DNA of 20,040 nucleotides, from IMG/VR virus record IMGVR_UViG_3300008119_000787, positions 1 to 20,040 of that record; one strand, given 5' to 3'. How positions within the stretch are numbered: the stretch's first letter is position 1; each line of letters opens with the position of its first letter. The translations under genes and the position numbers were made by a program. Of the stretch, positions 7,002 to 15,771 are shown piece by piece. A model generated the notes under the pieces. That model saw only the letters and a program-made list of their open reading frames with translations. It searched no databases and was not told where the DNA came from. Source of the DNA: a virus.

Positions 7002-8117
7002 ATGGTAGTTATTGCTGAACCAGAAAGAACCAAACTGTATAACAGGATTTTAAATCAACTTGGAGCTCCATTAAGAGCCGTTGAATTGGAATTTGAAATG
7101 ATGGATTCATTACTTGAATTGTCCATCGGTGACTATACACAATATCTTTATGATTGGTTGATTGAATCACAATGGACAACATTGTATGGTATGAATCTGG
7201 ATACCCAATCAGTAGCAAACGCTTTAGTTAGAAGAACCCTTGATTGGGAAACTCAATACACTTACGCATATTCTAAAATTGTTGGTCTTCAAAATTCAGG
7301 TCCTTGGGTTCTTAAAAAGGATTATTTTGAATTACAACAAAACGTACAGATATATGAAATACCTGCAGGTCGTGAAATCAACGAACTTTTATGGTATTCA
7401 CCAGCTGAACAAAACAATTTATTCTTTGACCCTTGGTCAATGCAGAGTCTTGGTGGTTATGGTGGTATTGGTGGTCCTGGTGGATTTGCCCAAGCAGGTG
7501 GTGGTGGAGGTTACTTCATGTTCTCTTCATATGATGTACTAGCAAGACAACAAGATTTAAATCTTAAAAGAAGAATTATCCAACCTGATGTTAGTTATCG
7601 TGTAACTGCACTTCCTGATGGAAAAAGAGCGGTTATGTTGTATAACACACCTGGTGGAAGATTTGACTTTGGTGATAGTGAATTAATGAGAGGTCGTGTT
7701 TGGTATTGGTATTATGATACAACTGATGCTGACAGAGACCAATGTCTTAAAGATAACCCTGATATCGTAAAATTACCTTCAGACATTCCATTAGATGAAT
7801 TGAATTGGGTTGATTTAAATGACCCTGCAAGACAATGGGTTAGAAGATGGTTCACCGCATACTGTAAAGAAACCTTGGCTCGTGTAAGGGGTAAATTCAG
7901 TGGTAATTTAAAGACACCAGATAGTGAATTAACAATGGATTATACATCTTTGGCTACCGAGTCAAAAGATGAAAAGACAATGTTAGTCACAGAATTAAAA
8001 GAAAGATTAGAAAGACTTCGTCCTGAAAAACAAATGGAGAAAGAAGCACTCATCGCCGAAAATTTAAACAAACAATTGAAATTTAGAGCGATGCCTATAC
8101 CAATTACAGTTGTTTAA
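7002..8117 (+). CDS. Probable neck/head completion protein, gp13-like
   Basis: A 371-residue virion protein that I assign to the T4 gp13-type neck family, which closes the filled head and joins it to the tail. The N-terminal helical part has NQLGAPLRAVELEFEMMDSL (residues 18-37), comparable to the LGAP..VEL segment with following amphipathic helices in gp13 relatives. The C-terminal part has QWVRRWFTAYCKETLARVRGKFSG (278-301) and an acidic helix ending LKERLERLR (332-340), comparable to the conserved C-terminal helices. Between them is an unusual Gly-rich loop (150-170) absent from my memory of T4 gp13, which is about 309 residues. It lies on the opposite strand from the gp14- and gp15-like genes, 3 bases before the next gene. 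The assignment is from motif memory. Confidence 0.6.
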   Translation: MVVIAEPERTKLYNRILNQLGAPLRAVELEFEMMDSLLELSIGDYTQYLYDWLIESQWTTLYGMNLDTQSVANALVRRTLDWETQYTYAYSKIVGLQNSGPWVLKKDYFELQQNVQIYEIPAGREINELLWYSPAEQNNLFFDPWSMQSLGGYGGIGGPGGFAQAGGGGGYFMFSSYDVLARQQDLNLKRRIIQPDVSYRVTALPDGKRAVMLYNTPGGRFDFGDSELMRGRVWYWYYDTTDADRDQCLKDNPDIVKLPSDIPLDELNWVDLNDPARQWVRRWFTAYCKETLARVRGKFSGNLKTPDSELTMDYTSLATESKDEKTMLVTELKERLERLRPEKQMEKEALIAENLNKQLKFRAMPIPITVV

Positions 8118-8120
8118 CAT

Positions 8121-8456
8121 ATGGCCATAATTAAATCAATACCGATTGAGAAAATAATCAACGGTTACAGAATCAAAACATCAGAACTTGCAGTAGTTTC
8201 TGAATCAGAATATACCACAAATGGAGAATATGCCATTGTTATCAGAGGTGTTGATAATTGCAAACTTAAATTAAATTCTACAACAACTGATAGGATTAAA
8301 ATTAAGGCAATGACAAAAACATTAATCATTCCTGACATGAACTCCATTGATGAAGAATGGGATGAAATTGCCTTAGATAAAGGTTCTTGTGTTGAGTTTA
8401 TTTTCATCAACCAAAATTGGTATATCTTATCTTCAGATGGTTTGAAGATTTGGTAA
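8121..8456 (+). CDS. Small beta-rich protein, possible virion accessory protein
   Basis: A 111-residue protein predicted by eye to be mostly beta strand. The C-terminus (FIFINQNWYILSSDGLKIW, residues 93-111) resembles strand-rich tips or decoration modules of phage structural proteins, where a similar NWYILSS ending is common. It has no signal peptide, membrane segment or enzyme motif. It starts 3 bases after the stop of the gp13-like gene, so it is probably co-translated with it. Its 3' end overlaps the convergent polymerase gene by 24 bases. Function is not established; a tail or fibre accessory role is a guess from composition and position. Confidence 0.55.
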   Translation: MAIIKSIPIEKIINGYRIKTSELAVVSESEYTTNGEYAIVIRGVDNCKLKLNSTTTDRIKIKAMTKTLIIPDMNSIDEEWDEIALDKGSCVEFIFINQNWYILSSDGLKIW

Positions 8457-11249
8457 TCCTGTAATTTGATTTTCCCAACCGTCTTCAGCCTTTTCGTAAA
8501 TATAAAAAGGTTCCAATCCACGTTTTTTCCAATAGGACATTTCTTGTTCTGAAATTGTTAATACATCATTCAAATCATCTTGGTCACCAACACCTAATGG
8601 ATTTCCATTGATTAGTTCACATTGTGATGTTGTAAAGATTCCTCTATCTTCAGGTTTATCAACAATCAAACCAGCTCTAACTTCATCTTTGAACACAACC
8701 ATTAATGGTTCAATACGTTTATTAAATGTTGATATCGCTCTTGGTACATTGTACTCACCTGTCATTTCAGGATTTTCTTCCAAATCAGAAGGGTTTAACA
8801 TGTAACAATTAATTCTAATCATAGATTCCATTATATCTGTTGGGACTTTACCGTGTTTTTCTTGGTAATAACGTAAATCCTCTTCTCTCCAACCACTCTT
8901 TAACTTATTGACCTTTTGAACATCACCATGTGATGCTTTGGTTCCATTATTCACATAAAGAATCACATCACCAAGATTGACAGCCAATTTGTGGTGAATC
9001 GCAAGTTCCATGTGTGCTTGACGAGACATTAATGAACCCGCCTTTGTTTTTTGAGTACAACGGAATTGATAATCTTTTAAATTCTGTTTAACCTTTGCTC
9101 TTTGAGCAATTTTGGCCAATGGAACTTTTTGGTCATATATCTTTTGAAGATACTCATAGTAATATTCAATAAACTCTTTACCTTGACCATTCAACAACAT
9201 CTTAATTCCTTTATCCAAAAACTCTTCAATATAACCTGGTAACTTCTTTGATTTAATTGTATTACCAACCAATTTGATTTTACCTTTATCGGTCATCAAA
9301 GCGTAGTTCTTACGAGCCAAGTTAATACATGAAGGCCAAACACCATCATTATCTAAAGCCATCTCACCTCTCATGAATATGTCATTGTATTCCGCAATAT
9401 CCGCTGCCGCTCCCGTGTATTCTTTACCTTCTTTAGATTTCCAATTCAAACCACGACCAATATATTTACGGTCTTCTACACCAGATGGTGATGAAAAGTT
9501 CACACCATCCGTATCCATTACCAATGGTTCATATCCACGTTTCATAAAAAAACCAATCATCTGACGCAAGTATTGTCTACCAGTACAAGTAATTTGTTCA
9601 CCCATGTACATATCACCCCAATGGAATACTTGTGGTGCTGATAAAGCTCCAAACATTGAGTTAATAAAGATTTTAATCGGTAACTGTTTACGGTCATATG
9701 ACTTTGACTTCTTAGGGTCGGTCTTTTCAAATTTTTCAGCCAATTCTTTGTACATGATACGAGAACTTCTAAAGTAACCCAATAATCCTTTCATCGCACC
9801 TGTCACATCACAATCAGGAAACACATCATGTACCAACTGAATAGATGGATAAAGTGAACTAAAATCCAATTTCAATACATTTGTTGAATAACCAACTTTA
9901 ATCAAACGAGAAAGACCACCAACGAAATCCGTCTTACCTTGTTTTTCGGGGATAGCCAAGTTGTACTTGTAAGACCAAGCCAACATAATCATTTTCCACA
10001 AAGTTGCCGTACCCATCGTACTTACACGCTCATAAGTTGTAGGAACTAACGAAGCCAAAAGGAACGAACCTTGGTTAAACTCGTCATCCACACGTAGGGT
10101 TTCATCTAAGTCATCATCAAGATACTGTTCTACAATTTTATCACCTGTAGTCTTGATATATGTACCAGGAAAACGTGTGTCAAGGTCATTAAATTGTGGG
10201 TTATCGGCCTTTTTATACTTTCCGTTTTTAACATTAAACCAATAATCTTCCTTTTTAGCGTACATAGGACCAATTTCAGTGTGGTCAATGTATACACGGT
10301 CTTCATCTTGAATCTCCAAGTACTGTGTTATGTATTTCAAACCTGCTGACTTAATGTTTGAGTTAATCGCTTGGGCTCTACGAACTGAGTGTAAGATATC
10401 AATGATGTTATACCCCCACATTGATGTCTGTGGGTACTTTTCTACCTCATTGGCAAGCTTCAACATTTGTTCTTTCTGAGATATGGTACGTTGTGGGTTA
10501 AGTGACTTGGCTATCTTCTTAATATCCAATCCAAGTGCCTTGGCTCTCTCAAAAATCCACAACCAGTCAAAGTTAAATGAGTTATATCCACCAATGATAG
10601 ATGGTTTAAGTTCATTAATTGCATCAAAAAATCTAACCAAACCTAACTTTTCAGTTTCCTCTGTGGCACATTCAATTACCTCGTGGAACCCTTTGTTAGT
10701 TTTCATTCCAATCATGAATATACGACCATCCTTTGGTTCAAGTGAGGTCGTTTCTAAGTCAAATACAAATCGGGTTATGTCATTGTATTCCTCATATCCT
10801 TTGAATAGTCGTTTTTCCTTCTGAATAAGATATTGTTCTACAGGAGGTAACATAAGAAACTTGTCTTTTGCTTTTTCACCCCAAGGGTCAATACCTCCAT
10901 CACGGAAAAATTGAACCAATGAACGGTATCCACCAAGACATTTAACCATATAGGTTAAACCATTCTCTAATCTTTCATTATCGTGGGTGTCCAACTTGTC
11001 AATAACAATCTTATGTTTTGACATGGCTTCTTTTTGTAAACCTTTTGAACCTTGATAAAAATTTAAATCTCTTAGGTCACCGACCCAAGCAAAAGGTGTA
11101 AAATTATCTTTGATGATTTGTTTTCCCTTACCAGGAACTTCTTTAATTTTGTAGATTGCGTCTGTCACATAATCAAATTCTATGGACACAATGAATTGTT
11201 CGGGGTCGCCACCTTCCAAGAACGCTTTAATTTCTTCGTTTGATATCAT
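8433..11249 (-). CDS. Family B DNA polymerase with 3'-5' exonuclease, gp43-like
   Basis: The replicative DNA polymerase, 938 residues (T4 gp43 has about 900). The proofreading domain has Exo I FDLETTSL with D164 and E166, Exo II NSFNFDWL with D228, and an Exo III YxxxD at Y376/D380. Polymerase motif A is LDFSSLYPSI (461-470, D462), motif B is KIFINSMFG (526-534) and motif C is MDTDG (578-582, D579 and D581). All catalytic acidic residues are present, so the enzyme looks active. The ATG at 11249 follows TATAGAA and has no Shine-Dalgarno sequence. The 3' end overlaps the convergent small gene by 24 bases. It sits between virion and glycan genes, not in a compact replication cluster. Confidence 0.95.
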   Translation of the reverse strand: MISNEEIKAFLEGGDPEQFIVSIEFDYVTDAIYKIKEVPGKGKQIIKDNFTPFAWVGDLRDLNFYQGSKGLQKEAMSKHKIVIDKLDTHDNERLENGLTYMVKCLGGYRSLVQFFRDGGIDPWGEKAKDKFLMLPPVEQYLIQKEKRLFKGYEEYNDITRFVFDLETTSLEPKDGRIFMIGMKTNKGFHEVIECATEETEKLGLVRFFDAINELKPSIIGGYNSFNFDWLWIFERAKALGLDIKKIAKSLNPQRTISQKEQMLKLANEVEKYPQTSMWGYNIIDILHSVRRAQAINSNIKSAGLKYITQYLEIQDEDRVYIDHTEIGPMYAKKEDYWFNVKNGKYKKADNPQFNDLDTRFPGTYIKTTGDKIVEQYLDDDLDETLRVDDEFNQGSFLLASLVPTTYERVSTMGTATLWKMIMLAWSYKYNLAIPEKQGKTDFVGGLSRLIKVGYSTNVLKLDFSSLYPSIQLVHDVFPDCDVTGAMKGLLGYFRSSRIMYKELAEKFEKTDPKKSKSYDRKQLPIKIFINSMFGALSAPQVFHWGDMYMGEQITCTGRQYLRQMIGFFMKRGYEPLVMDTDGVNFSSPSGVEDRKYIGRGLNWKSKEGKEYTGAAADIAEYNDIFMRGEMALDNDGVWPSCINLARKNYALMTDKGKIKLVGNTIKSKKLPGYIEEFLDKGIKMLLNGQGKEFIEYYYEYLQKIYDQKVPLAKIAQRAKVKQNLKDYQFRCTQKTKAGSLMSRQAHMELAIHHKLAVNLGDVILYVNNGTKASHGDVQKVNKLKSGWREEDLRYYQEKHGKVPTDIMESMIRINCYMLNPSDLEENPEMTGEYNVPRAISTFNKRIEPLMVVFKDEVRAGLIVDKPEDRGIFTTSQCELINGNPLGVGDQDDLNDVLTISEQEMSYWKKRGLEPFYIYEKAEDGWENQITGLPNLQTI

Positions 11250-11252
11250 TTC

Positions 11253-11260
11253 TATAAATT
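11253..11260 (-). promoter_or_regulatory. AATTTATA octamer before the DNA polymerase gene
   Basis: The sense strand reads AATTTATA (plus strand TATAAATT), 3 bases before the polymerase ATG. It differs by one base from TATTTATA. The 3-base spacing matches those before the gp14-like, BppU-like and first methyltransferase genes. A conventional -10 element this close could not give a leader containing the ATG, so a translational role is also possible. Confidence 0.25.
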
Positions 11261-11281
11261 TTAACCGAGTGACCCATTATC

Positions 11282-11298
11282 TTCCGTGAAATACGGAG
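11282..11298 (-). other. Small hairpin in the gap upstream of the polymerase gene
   Basis: TCCGT (11283-11287) and ACGGA (11293-11297) pair around the loop GAAAT, and a flanking T-G wobble extends the stem. It lies in the 96-base gap between the small BppU-like gene and the polymerase gene. There is no T-run on the minus strand after it, so terminator function is weakly supported. The rest of the gap is A/T-rich with no clear gene. Confidence 0.25.
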
Positions 11299-11345
11299 TT
11301 TGTCTTACTCATTGATTAAAAGTATAGTTATTAATTTTGTTTCCG

Positions 11346-11750
11346 TCAACAACACCCTTGAGCTGTTGATATAAAACTTTCTTGGACATTAATAAATAAC
11401 TCATCTCTTAAAGGTAATATTAAATCACCTTGGGGTCCACCTAATAATGAATTATTATATTTAATTAAAAATTGACCAACATAACGACCAACGGCATTTG
11501 TATCACGAGCTGTAAATCTAAAATAAACATAGTATTCAGGTAGAGCATTTGGGTCGTCATTAACCACTTCAGTAATGTAAGCGGGTTTTGAAACAATCTT
11601 TGGAATACCCGATGCTTCATTAATCATCGTAAAAAAAATTGTTGCGTCACCTAAAGAATCCACAAAGGTTTGATATTCACTTCTACCATCTCTAACCACT
11701 TGCATTTTTAAAAGTGGTAATGTCGCATTTTTCTTAATGTAAAATTCCAT
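11346..11750 (-). CDS. Small virion protein with a BppU-like beta domain
   Basis: A 134-residue beta-rich protein resembling the N-terminal domain of baseplate upper proteins (BppU/DUF2479-like). It has FYIKKNATLPLLKMQVVRDG near the start (residues 3-22), a strand ATIFFTMIN (36-44), and the hallmark YYVYFRFTARDTNAVGRYVGQFLIKY (73-98), similar to the F-T-A-x-D-T-x-x-x-G-x-Y pattern of that family. It ends in paired cysteines. It probably belongs to the baseplate, a fibre attachment or a decoration. The ATG lies 4 bases after a TATTTATA octamer, and it begins 16 bases after the glycosyltransferase gene stop. The family match is by eye; other phage beta-sandwich proteins would look similar. Confidence 0.55.
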   Translation of the reverse strand: MEFYIKKNATLPLLKMQVVRDGRSEYQTFVDSLGDATIFFTMINEASGIPKIVSKPAYITEVVNDDPNALPEYYVYFRFTARDTNAVGRYVGQFLIKYNNSLLGGPQGDLILPLRDELFINVQESFISTAQGCC

Positions 11751-11754
11751 TACA

Positions 11755-11762
11755 TATAAATA
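11755..11762 (-). promoter_or_regulatory. TATTTATA octamer before the BppU-like gene
   Basis: The sense strand reads TATTTATA (plus strand TATAAATA), 4 bases before the ATG at 11750, in the 16-base gap after the glycosyltransferase gene. It suggests that the small virion gene has its own expression signal separate from the glycan block. Confidence 0.35.
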
Positions 11763-11766
11763 CTCA

Positions 11767-13440
11767 TTAAGATTCTTTTCTTAACGAACCGTCATAAAAT
11801 TCAAACCTATCATGTTCTGTTGGTGTCATTAACAACATTGCTGGTGTAATGTTTCCTTTAATTGTTTCTTGGAACATGTAACTCATCCAAGTTTGTTCAA
11901 AAGGTCTTGCCCATGTTGTCTCTAAGAACATTTTCTTGTTTCCATGACGTGTAACTACCTGTGGCCAGTTACAATAATAGATTTCACCATCAATAAACGG
12001 AATTCCATTATGTGTTCTAATATTTTTAAATTTTGTTTTTGGGGCATTTGGGTCTTGTCCGTGAACAGGTAGTGTTGGTTTTTCAGGCCAATGTTTTACT
12101 CTAAAATCTTGTGGTACATTATACCAAGACCATTGTATTCCATTATCACCAAAAAATTCTGAATAGTTAAATTTTAAAAAGTCATAATGATATTTTTTTG
12201 CAATTTCTATTGTATTTTTGTATAAATTCTTGGCGTATCTGTTGAAACCATTTCTACAAACCTCACCTTTATTTGGGTAAAAGAACATGTCATCTTCAAA
12301 GAAGAAATAAAAATCAAATCCATTTTCTTCTGAGTGTTCCGCAATCCATTGTCTACCACCACAAATACCTAAATTATCTTTCTTGATATGTTCAAAACCA
12401 TATTTTTCACAAAGTTCCAAGTATCTTTCGGTAGTTGATAAATCGGATGAATTATCTAATAAAAACTTTTTTGGTTTATCAATAAAGTCCATATCATAAA
12501 CTTCCATAGATTTCATTAAAGTTTCAAATTGATTTGGACTATTAAATGTTATTACATATAAAGCAGAATTATTAGTATCCAAATCATCATTTAATGTGGT
12601 GTTTACTGACTTACATTTTTTTTCTAATGTATCATTTTTTAAATCTTCAAAAAACTTACCAAACAATCCATTACCTTCAATTTCAAAATAATCAATAATA
12701 TCAGAATGTTTATAACACATTATTGTGAATATTGATTCTTCAGTTCCCATTAAATTTTGTGATAAAGTTGAACTTAATAGGTTGTAATAAATTCCATTAA
12801 TGTCACCGATTAAACTTTTTGGACCACCAAAAAAACCACCACGTGCAACCATATCAACTTTTGTTCCCGCAAATTGATTTATATTGTCATATGTAAAACC
12901 ATGTATTTCTGTATTGGCTTCGTATGGGAAACAAACAAAACTAAATTTGTTTGTATATTTTGATAATTTATTTAGAACTTTATCGTGAGTAAAATACCCT
13001 GGATGTACGGTATTTGTTAATCCAGCGTCAATCCAAAACATTTGTTCTGAATCAAATGAGTCCATAATTTTAGCGTCATTAAGTAAAAATACTTTAGACA
13101 TTACCAATGGATTATACAATTCTAATTTTGCTTGTGTTGATTCTGATAACCAACCCGCTTGATTATACCAATTTGGGTTTGTCCTAATTTCTTGAATTTT
13201 ATCATAAAATTCATTTTTAAACCAATCTTGAGAACGGGTAATAAACATTGTATTTTCACGAGTTCTTCTTTCAAAAACAAATGATTCTAATTCAGAATCA
13301 CCGAAAATAATCATATTATTTTCTACTTGTAATAGTTGTTCAAACTTATCCAAATAATGTTGAAAAGAACGTGACCATCCTTCTGATAATCCGTCTCTTT
13401 TAATATTCCAAAGTCCTGTTACTAAAGTTAATCCACTCAT
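11767..13440 (-). CDS. Two-domain glycosyltransferase: HtrL/YibB-like plus GT-A-like
   Basis: A 557-residue protein with two probable transferase domains. Residues 1-265 match the HtrL/YibB (WlaTC-like) family: LTLVTGLWNIKRDG at the start, RSFQHYLDKFEQLL (24-37), NNMIIFGDSEL (41-51), FWIDAGL (135-141) and GGFFGG (201-206). Residues 295-545 look like a GT-A fold: ALYVITFNSPNQF (293-305), LGICGGRQWIAEHS (357-370), and an acidic FFFEDDMFFY strand (379-388) that could supply the metal-binding motif. The sugar donor and acceptor cannot be read from sequence. The ATG overlaps the upstream methyltransferase stop by 4 bases (ATGA). It is last in the glycan block and is probably used to modify virion proteins or host glycans. 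Confidence 0.75.
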   Translation of the reverse strand: MSGLTLVTGLWNIKRDGLSEGWSRSFQHYLDKFEQLLQVENNMIIFGDSELESFVFERRTRENTMFITRSQDWFKNEFYDKIQEIRTNPNWYNQAGWLSESTQAKLELYNPLVMSKVFLLNDAKIMDSFDSEQMFWIDAGLTNTVHPGYFTHDKVLNKLSKYTNKFSFVCFPYEANTEIHGFTYDNINQFAGTKVDMVARGGFFGGPKSLIGDINGIYYNLLSSTLSQNLMGTEESIFTIMCYKHSDIIDYFEIEGNGLFGKFFEDLKNDTLEKKCKSVNTTLNDDLDTNNSALYVITFNSPNQFETLMKSMEVYDMDFIDKPKKFLLDNSSDLSTTERYLELCEKYGFEHIKKDNLGICGGRQWIAEHSEENGFDFYFFFEDDMFFYPNKGEVCRNGFNRYAKNLYKNTIEIAKKYHYDFLKFNYSEFFGDNGIQWSWYNVPQDFRVKHWPEKPTLPVHGQDPNAPKTKFKNIRTHNGIPFIDGEIYYCNWPQVVTRHGNKKMFLETTWARPFEQTWMSYMFQETIKGNITPAMLLMTPTEHDRFEFYDGSLRKES

Positions 13441-14069
13441 AATTCTTTTCTCCTACAAGTCCAAACAACATTTTCAAATGTATCTTTATCATAGATTTTT
13501 AAATTATTTTCTTCAGACGCTTGTGATATATCCGAATCAGCAATTTCATGCCAATTCCAAATTTTATTTAAAATTTTAGATTCAAAAACTTCTTTATTTT
13601 CCGCATAATCGTGAGCCAAAATAAAATCACCATTTTTAATATATTTTGAAATTACATTGAATTCTCCAATCTTCCATCCACCATCACATAAAACTATTGT
13701 AATACCATCTTGTTGGATATAATCTTTTACCTCTTGGTCAAAATCTAAAAACCCTTCAGTAAAAATGTTTTCAACACGAATATCTATACCACGAGCAATA
13801 ATTTCGTCATACCAAGGATGTCTACTTATATCATAACTCCTAATGTCAGTATCTAAATTAAGTTCATTACAACTAAGTTTTAAAAAGGTTGTAAACCCAC
13901 CCAAAGATGTCCCAATTTCTAATATTCTTTTTGGTTTAATATCTTTGATAAAGTTATAAAACACTTCAAATGCACCATGATATTGTTGTGCTGTATGTCC
14001 TTGAAATGCCGATAAACTATCATTGGCTTCAAGATTAGTAAATTTTGTTATATTCTCTTGTATATTCAT
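13437..14069 (-). CDS. Class I SAM-dependent methyltransferase
   Basis: A 210-residue Rossmann-fold methyltransferase. Motif I is RILEIGTSLGGFT (residues 48-60), followed by RSYDIS (about 82-87) for the second SAM-contact strand. ITIVLCDGGWKIGEFNVISKYIKNGDFILAHDYAENKE resembles the metal-binding and late-strand region of cephalosporin hydroxylase/rhamnosyl O-methyltransferase-like enzymes (Methyltransf_24 group). Position inside a glycosyltransferase block suggests a sugar O-methylation role, which is inference. Its stop overlaps the next ATG by 4 bases, and it starts 5 bases after the neighbouring glycosyltransferase gene stop. Confidence 0.75.
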   Translation of the reverse strand: MNIQENITKFTNLEANDSLSAFQGHTAQQYHGAFEVFYNFIKDIKPKRILEIGTSLGGFTTFLKLSCNELNLDTDIRSYDISRHPWYDEIIARGIDIRVENIFTEGFLDFDQEVKDYIQQDGITIVLCDGGWKIGEFNVISKYIKNGDFILAHDYAENKEVFESKILNKIWNWHEIADSDISQASEENNLKIYDKDTFENVVWTCRRKEL

Positions 14070-14074
14070 ATTAT

Positions 14075-14788
14075 TTAAAATCTTACGTGTAAATTACCCG
14101 CTTTGTCATGAAATTCAAAACAAGCCGGTATATGACCTCTAAAACTATCCCAATCCCATTTCATTTCAGCTTCTAATGCTGATACACCGATATCAAATCC
14201 ATCAGGATAATTTCTTATGTTGTTATGTATTGAGTACCATAAAAACTCTTCCCACCTTCTTACAAAATATCTAAATTTCCAATTGTTTTTAAACACCATA
14301 AATTGTTCATTAACAACATGAGCTTCATCCCATTTTGTATGTTCAAACACATGATAATCAACCATTTTTCTATCAAAAAAACAATTACTCATATTTTGTT
14401 TATGGTCACCAATTTTAGAAGGTCTTTCAAATAAAAAATCTAAATTATTCTTTTCCATATGATTGAACATATTAAATAATTTATCCTCGCTAAAATTTTC
14501 TGTCATTCTCCAATCGGCATCATTATATATTATATAATCATACCCTTTATCCAAACAATGTTTTAATGACAAAACTTTCAAGTTTAAGAAAAATGAAAAA
14601 CCCGGATTTCCATCATCATATCTGTCTAATTTAAATAAATCTAAATTAACTTTTGGACCAACTTCACAAAGTTCGTTAGTTGTAATATTAAAATCCGCCG
14701 AGCATTTTTCGCTATATTTTGTATAACACTCAGAAGCGTTTTTAACGTAGGACTCTCCTACAGCCAATGTTGTAAAAATATATTTCAT
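14075..14788 (-). CDS. GT-A type glycosyltransferase with DAD motif
   Basis: A 237-residue probable nucleotide-sugar-dependent glycosyltransferase. It begins YIFTTLAVGESYVKNASECYTKYSEKC, a typical GT-A first strand and helix. YIIYNDADWRM (residues 85-95) provides a DxD motif at D90-A91-D92 for metal and nucleotide binding. NEQFMVFKN and RRWEEFLWYSIHNNIRNYPDGFDIG further match small GT8/GT6-like enzymes, with an acidic IGVSALEAEM region likely near the acceptor site. The family number is not certain. The ATG overlaps the stop of the upstream GT10-like gene by one base (TAATG), so the two are translationally coupled. Confidence 0.7.
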   Translation of the reverse strand: MKYIFTTLAVGESYVKNASECYTKYSEKCSADFNITTNELCEVGPKVNLDLFKLDRYDDGNPGFSFFLNLKVLSLKHCLDKGYDYIIYNDADWRMTENFSEDKLFNMFNHMEKNNLDFLFERPSKIGDHKQNMSNCFFDRKMVDYHVFEHTKWDEAHVVNEQFMVFKNNWKFRYFVRRWEEFLWYSIHNNIRNYPDGFDIGVSALEAEMKWDWDSFRGHIPACFEFHDKAGNLHVRF

Positions 14789-15771
14789 TATGACTCTACA
14801 ATTTTTTCTAAGAAATTAAGGGTGTAATCAAAACTATAATAATCAGGTAATTTATTATCTACAAAAATTGGTGATTCAATATACTTTTTATATAATGTTT
14901 CGTTAGTATCAATTTCTTTAATTAAAGATAAAAAATCATTTAAGTCAGTAAAGTCGTGTAAATTAATAAAACTTTCAGGATTAAAACCTTCTTCTAAAAT
15001 ATGTTGATTACCAAAAAATATTGGAATTGCACCACTAAAGAACGCATGGTATATTTTTTCTTGTAAAATATAATCTGTATTAGTATAATGAATTGACATG
15101 TTAAACTTGTATTTTTGAAACAGTCCTATCTTTTCTCTATAAGTCAAACCATCAATTCTACCAAGATACAAGTGATTTTGCCATTGGTACTTATTTAATG
15201 TCTCGTCACCATGTAGTGTTTGTCTCCAAGGACCTGATGAACTAACCATTTTATATTCAGATAATTTATCAAAAACTTGACCTCTAAAATCATTATTTGA
15301 TGCTTGAGTAATTGAACAAAAACCAGTATTTCTTTTTGATATTACATCAAAATTTCTCTTTTCAGTTAACCAATTTAAAGGACTATCAACTAATCTTGCC
15401 TCATCATATAAAGTCCATACATCAAACACACCTGATGGTTGTCTCAAATATCTTTCGTGTTCAAACTTATTATATCCTAAAGCCCATTGGTTTTCATTAG
15501 ATAAGATTGGACTTCTAAAATCAGCAACTTCACCTGAAACATATAAAAATTTTTTATTCTTATCAGATTGATTATGGTTTGTTGGTAATTGACCTGTGTA
15601 CGTATCAATTTGATTTTCATTGTAATTTAAATCAGAGTGTATTACAATGTCAGGATTTATTGGGTCAATAATTACATTATATTTTTTTGATAAAATAAAT
15701 TTAAAGTAATTCATCCAACTATGTTGACCAACATTTGGAAACCCTTGTCTGGTTATTCTAATTGTTTTCAT
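14788..15771 (-). CDS. GT10-family fucosyltransferase-like protein
   Basis: A 327-residue glycosyltransferase resembling GT10 alpha-1,3/1,4-fucosyltransferases, which transfer fucose from GDP-fucose. The diagnostic region is YKFNMSIHYTNTDYILQEKIYHAFFSGAIPIFFGN (residues 221-255): it matches the family pattern of a YKF strand, an Asn-rich turn, and YxxEK with E238 and K239, followed by a G-x-x-P segment. SGEVADF (79-85) and SKRNTGFCSI (145-154) match the earlier donor-domain segments. Length agrees with bacterial members. Its ATG overlaps the upstream PLOD-like gene by 14 bases. No fucose-donor synthesis gene is visible here, so GDP-fucose would come from the host or from elsewhere in the phage. 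Confidence 0.82.
   Translation of the reverse strand: MKTIRITRQGFPNVGQHSWMNYFKFILSKKYNVIIDPINPDIVIHSDLNYNENQIDTYTGQLPTNHNQSDKNKKFLYVSGEVADFRSPILSNENQWALGYNKFEHERYLRQPSGVFDVWTLYDEARLVDSPLNWLTEKRNFDVISKRNTGFCSITQASNNDFRGQVFDKLSEYKMVSSSGPWRQTLHGDETLNKYQWQNHLYLGRIDGLTYREKIGLFQKYKFNMSIHYTNTDYILQEKIYHAFFSGAIPIFFGNQHILEEGFNPESFINLHDFTDLNDFLSLIKEIDTNETLYKKYIESPIFVDNKLPDYYSFDYTLNFLEKIVES

Noticed and set aside
10483-10824. A 113-codon plus-strand frame within the polymerase gene
   Set aside because: It is antisense to the exonuclease region with intact catalytic motifs and has no recognisable signal.
11282-11298. Rho-independent terminator for the BppU-like gene
   Set aside because: The stem is only five or six pairs and no T-run follows on the minus strand; kept only as a low-confidence hairpin.
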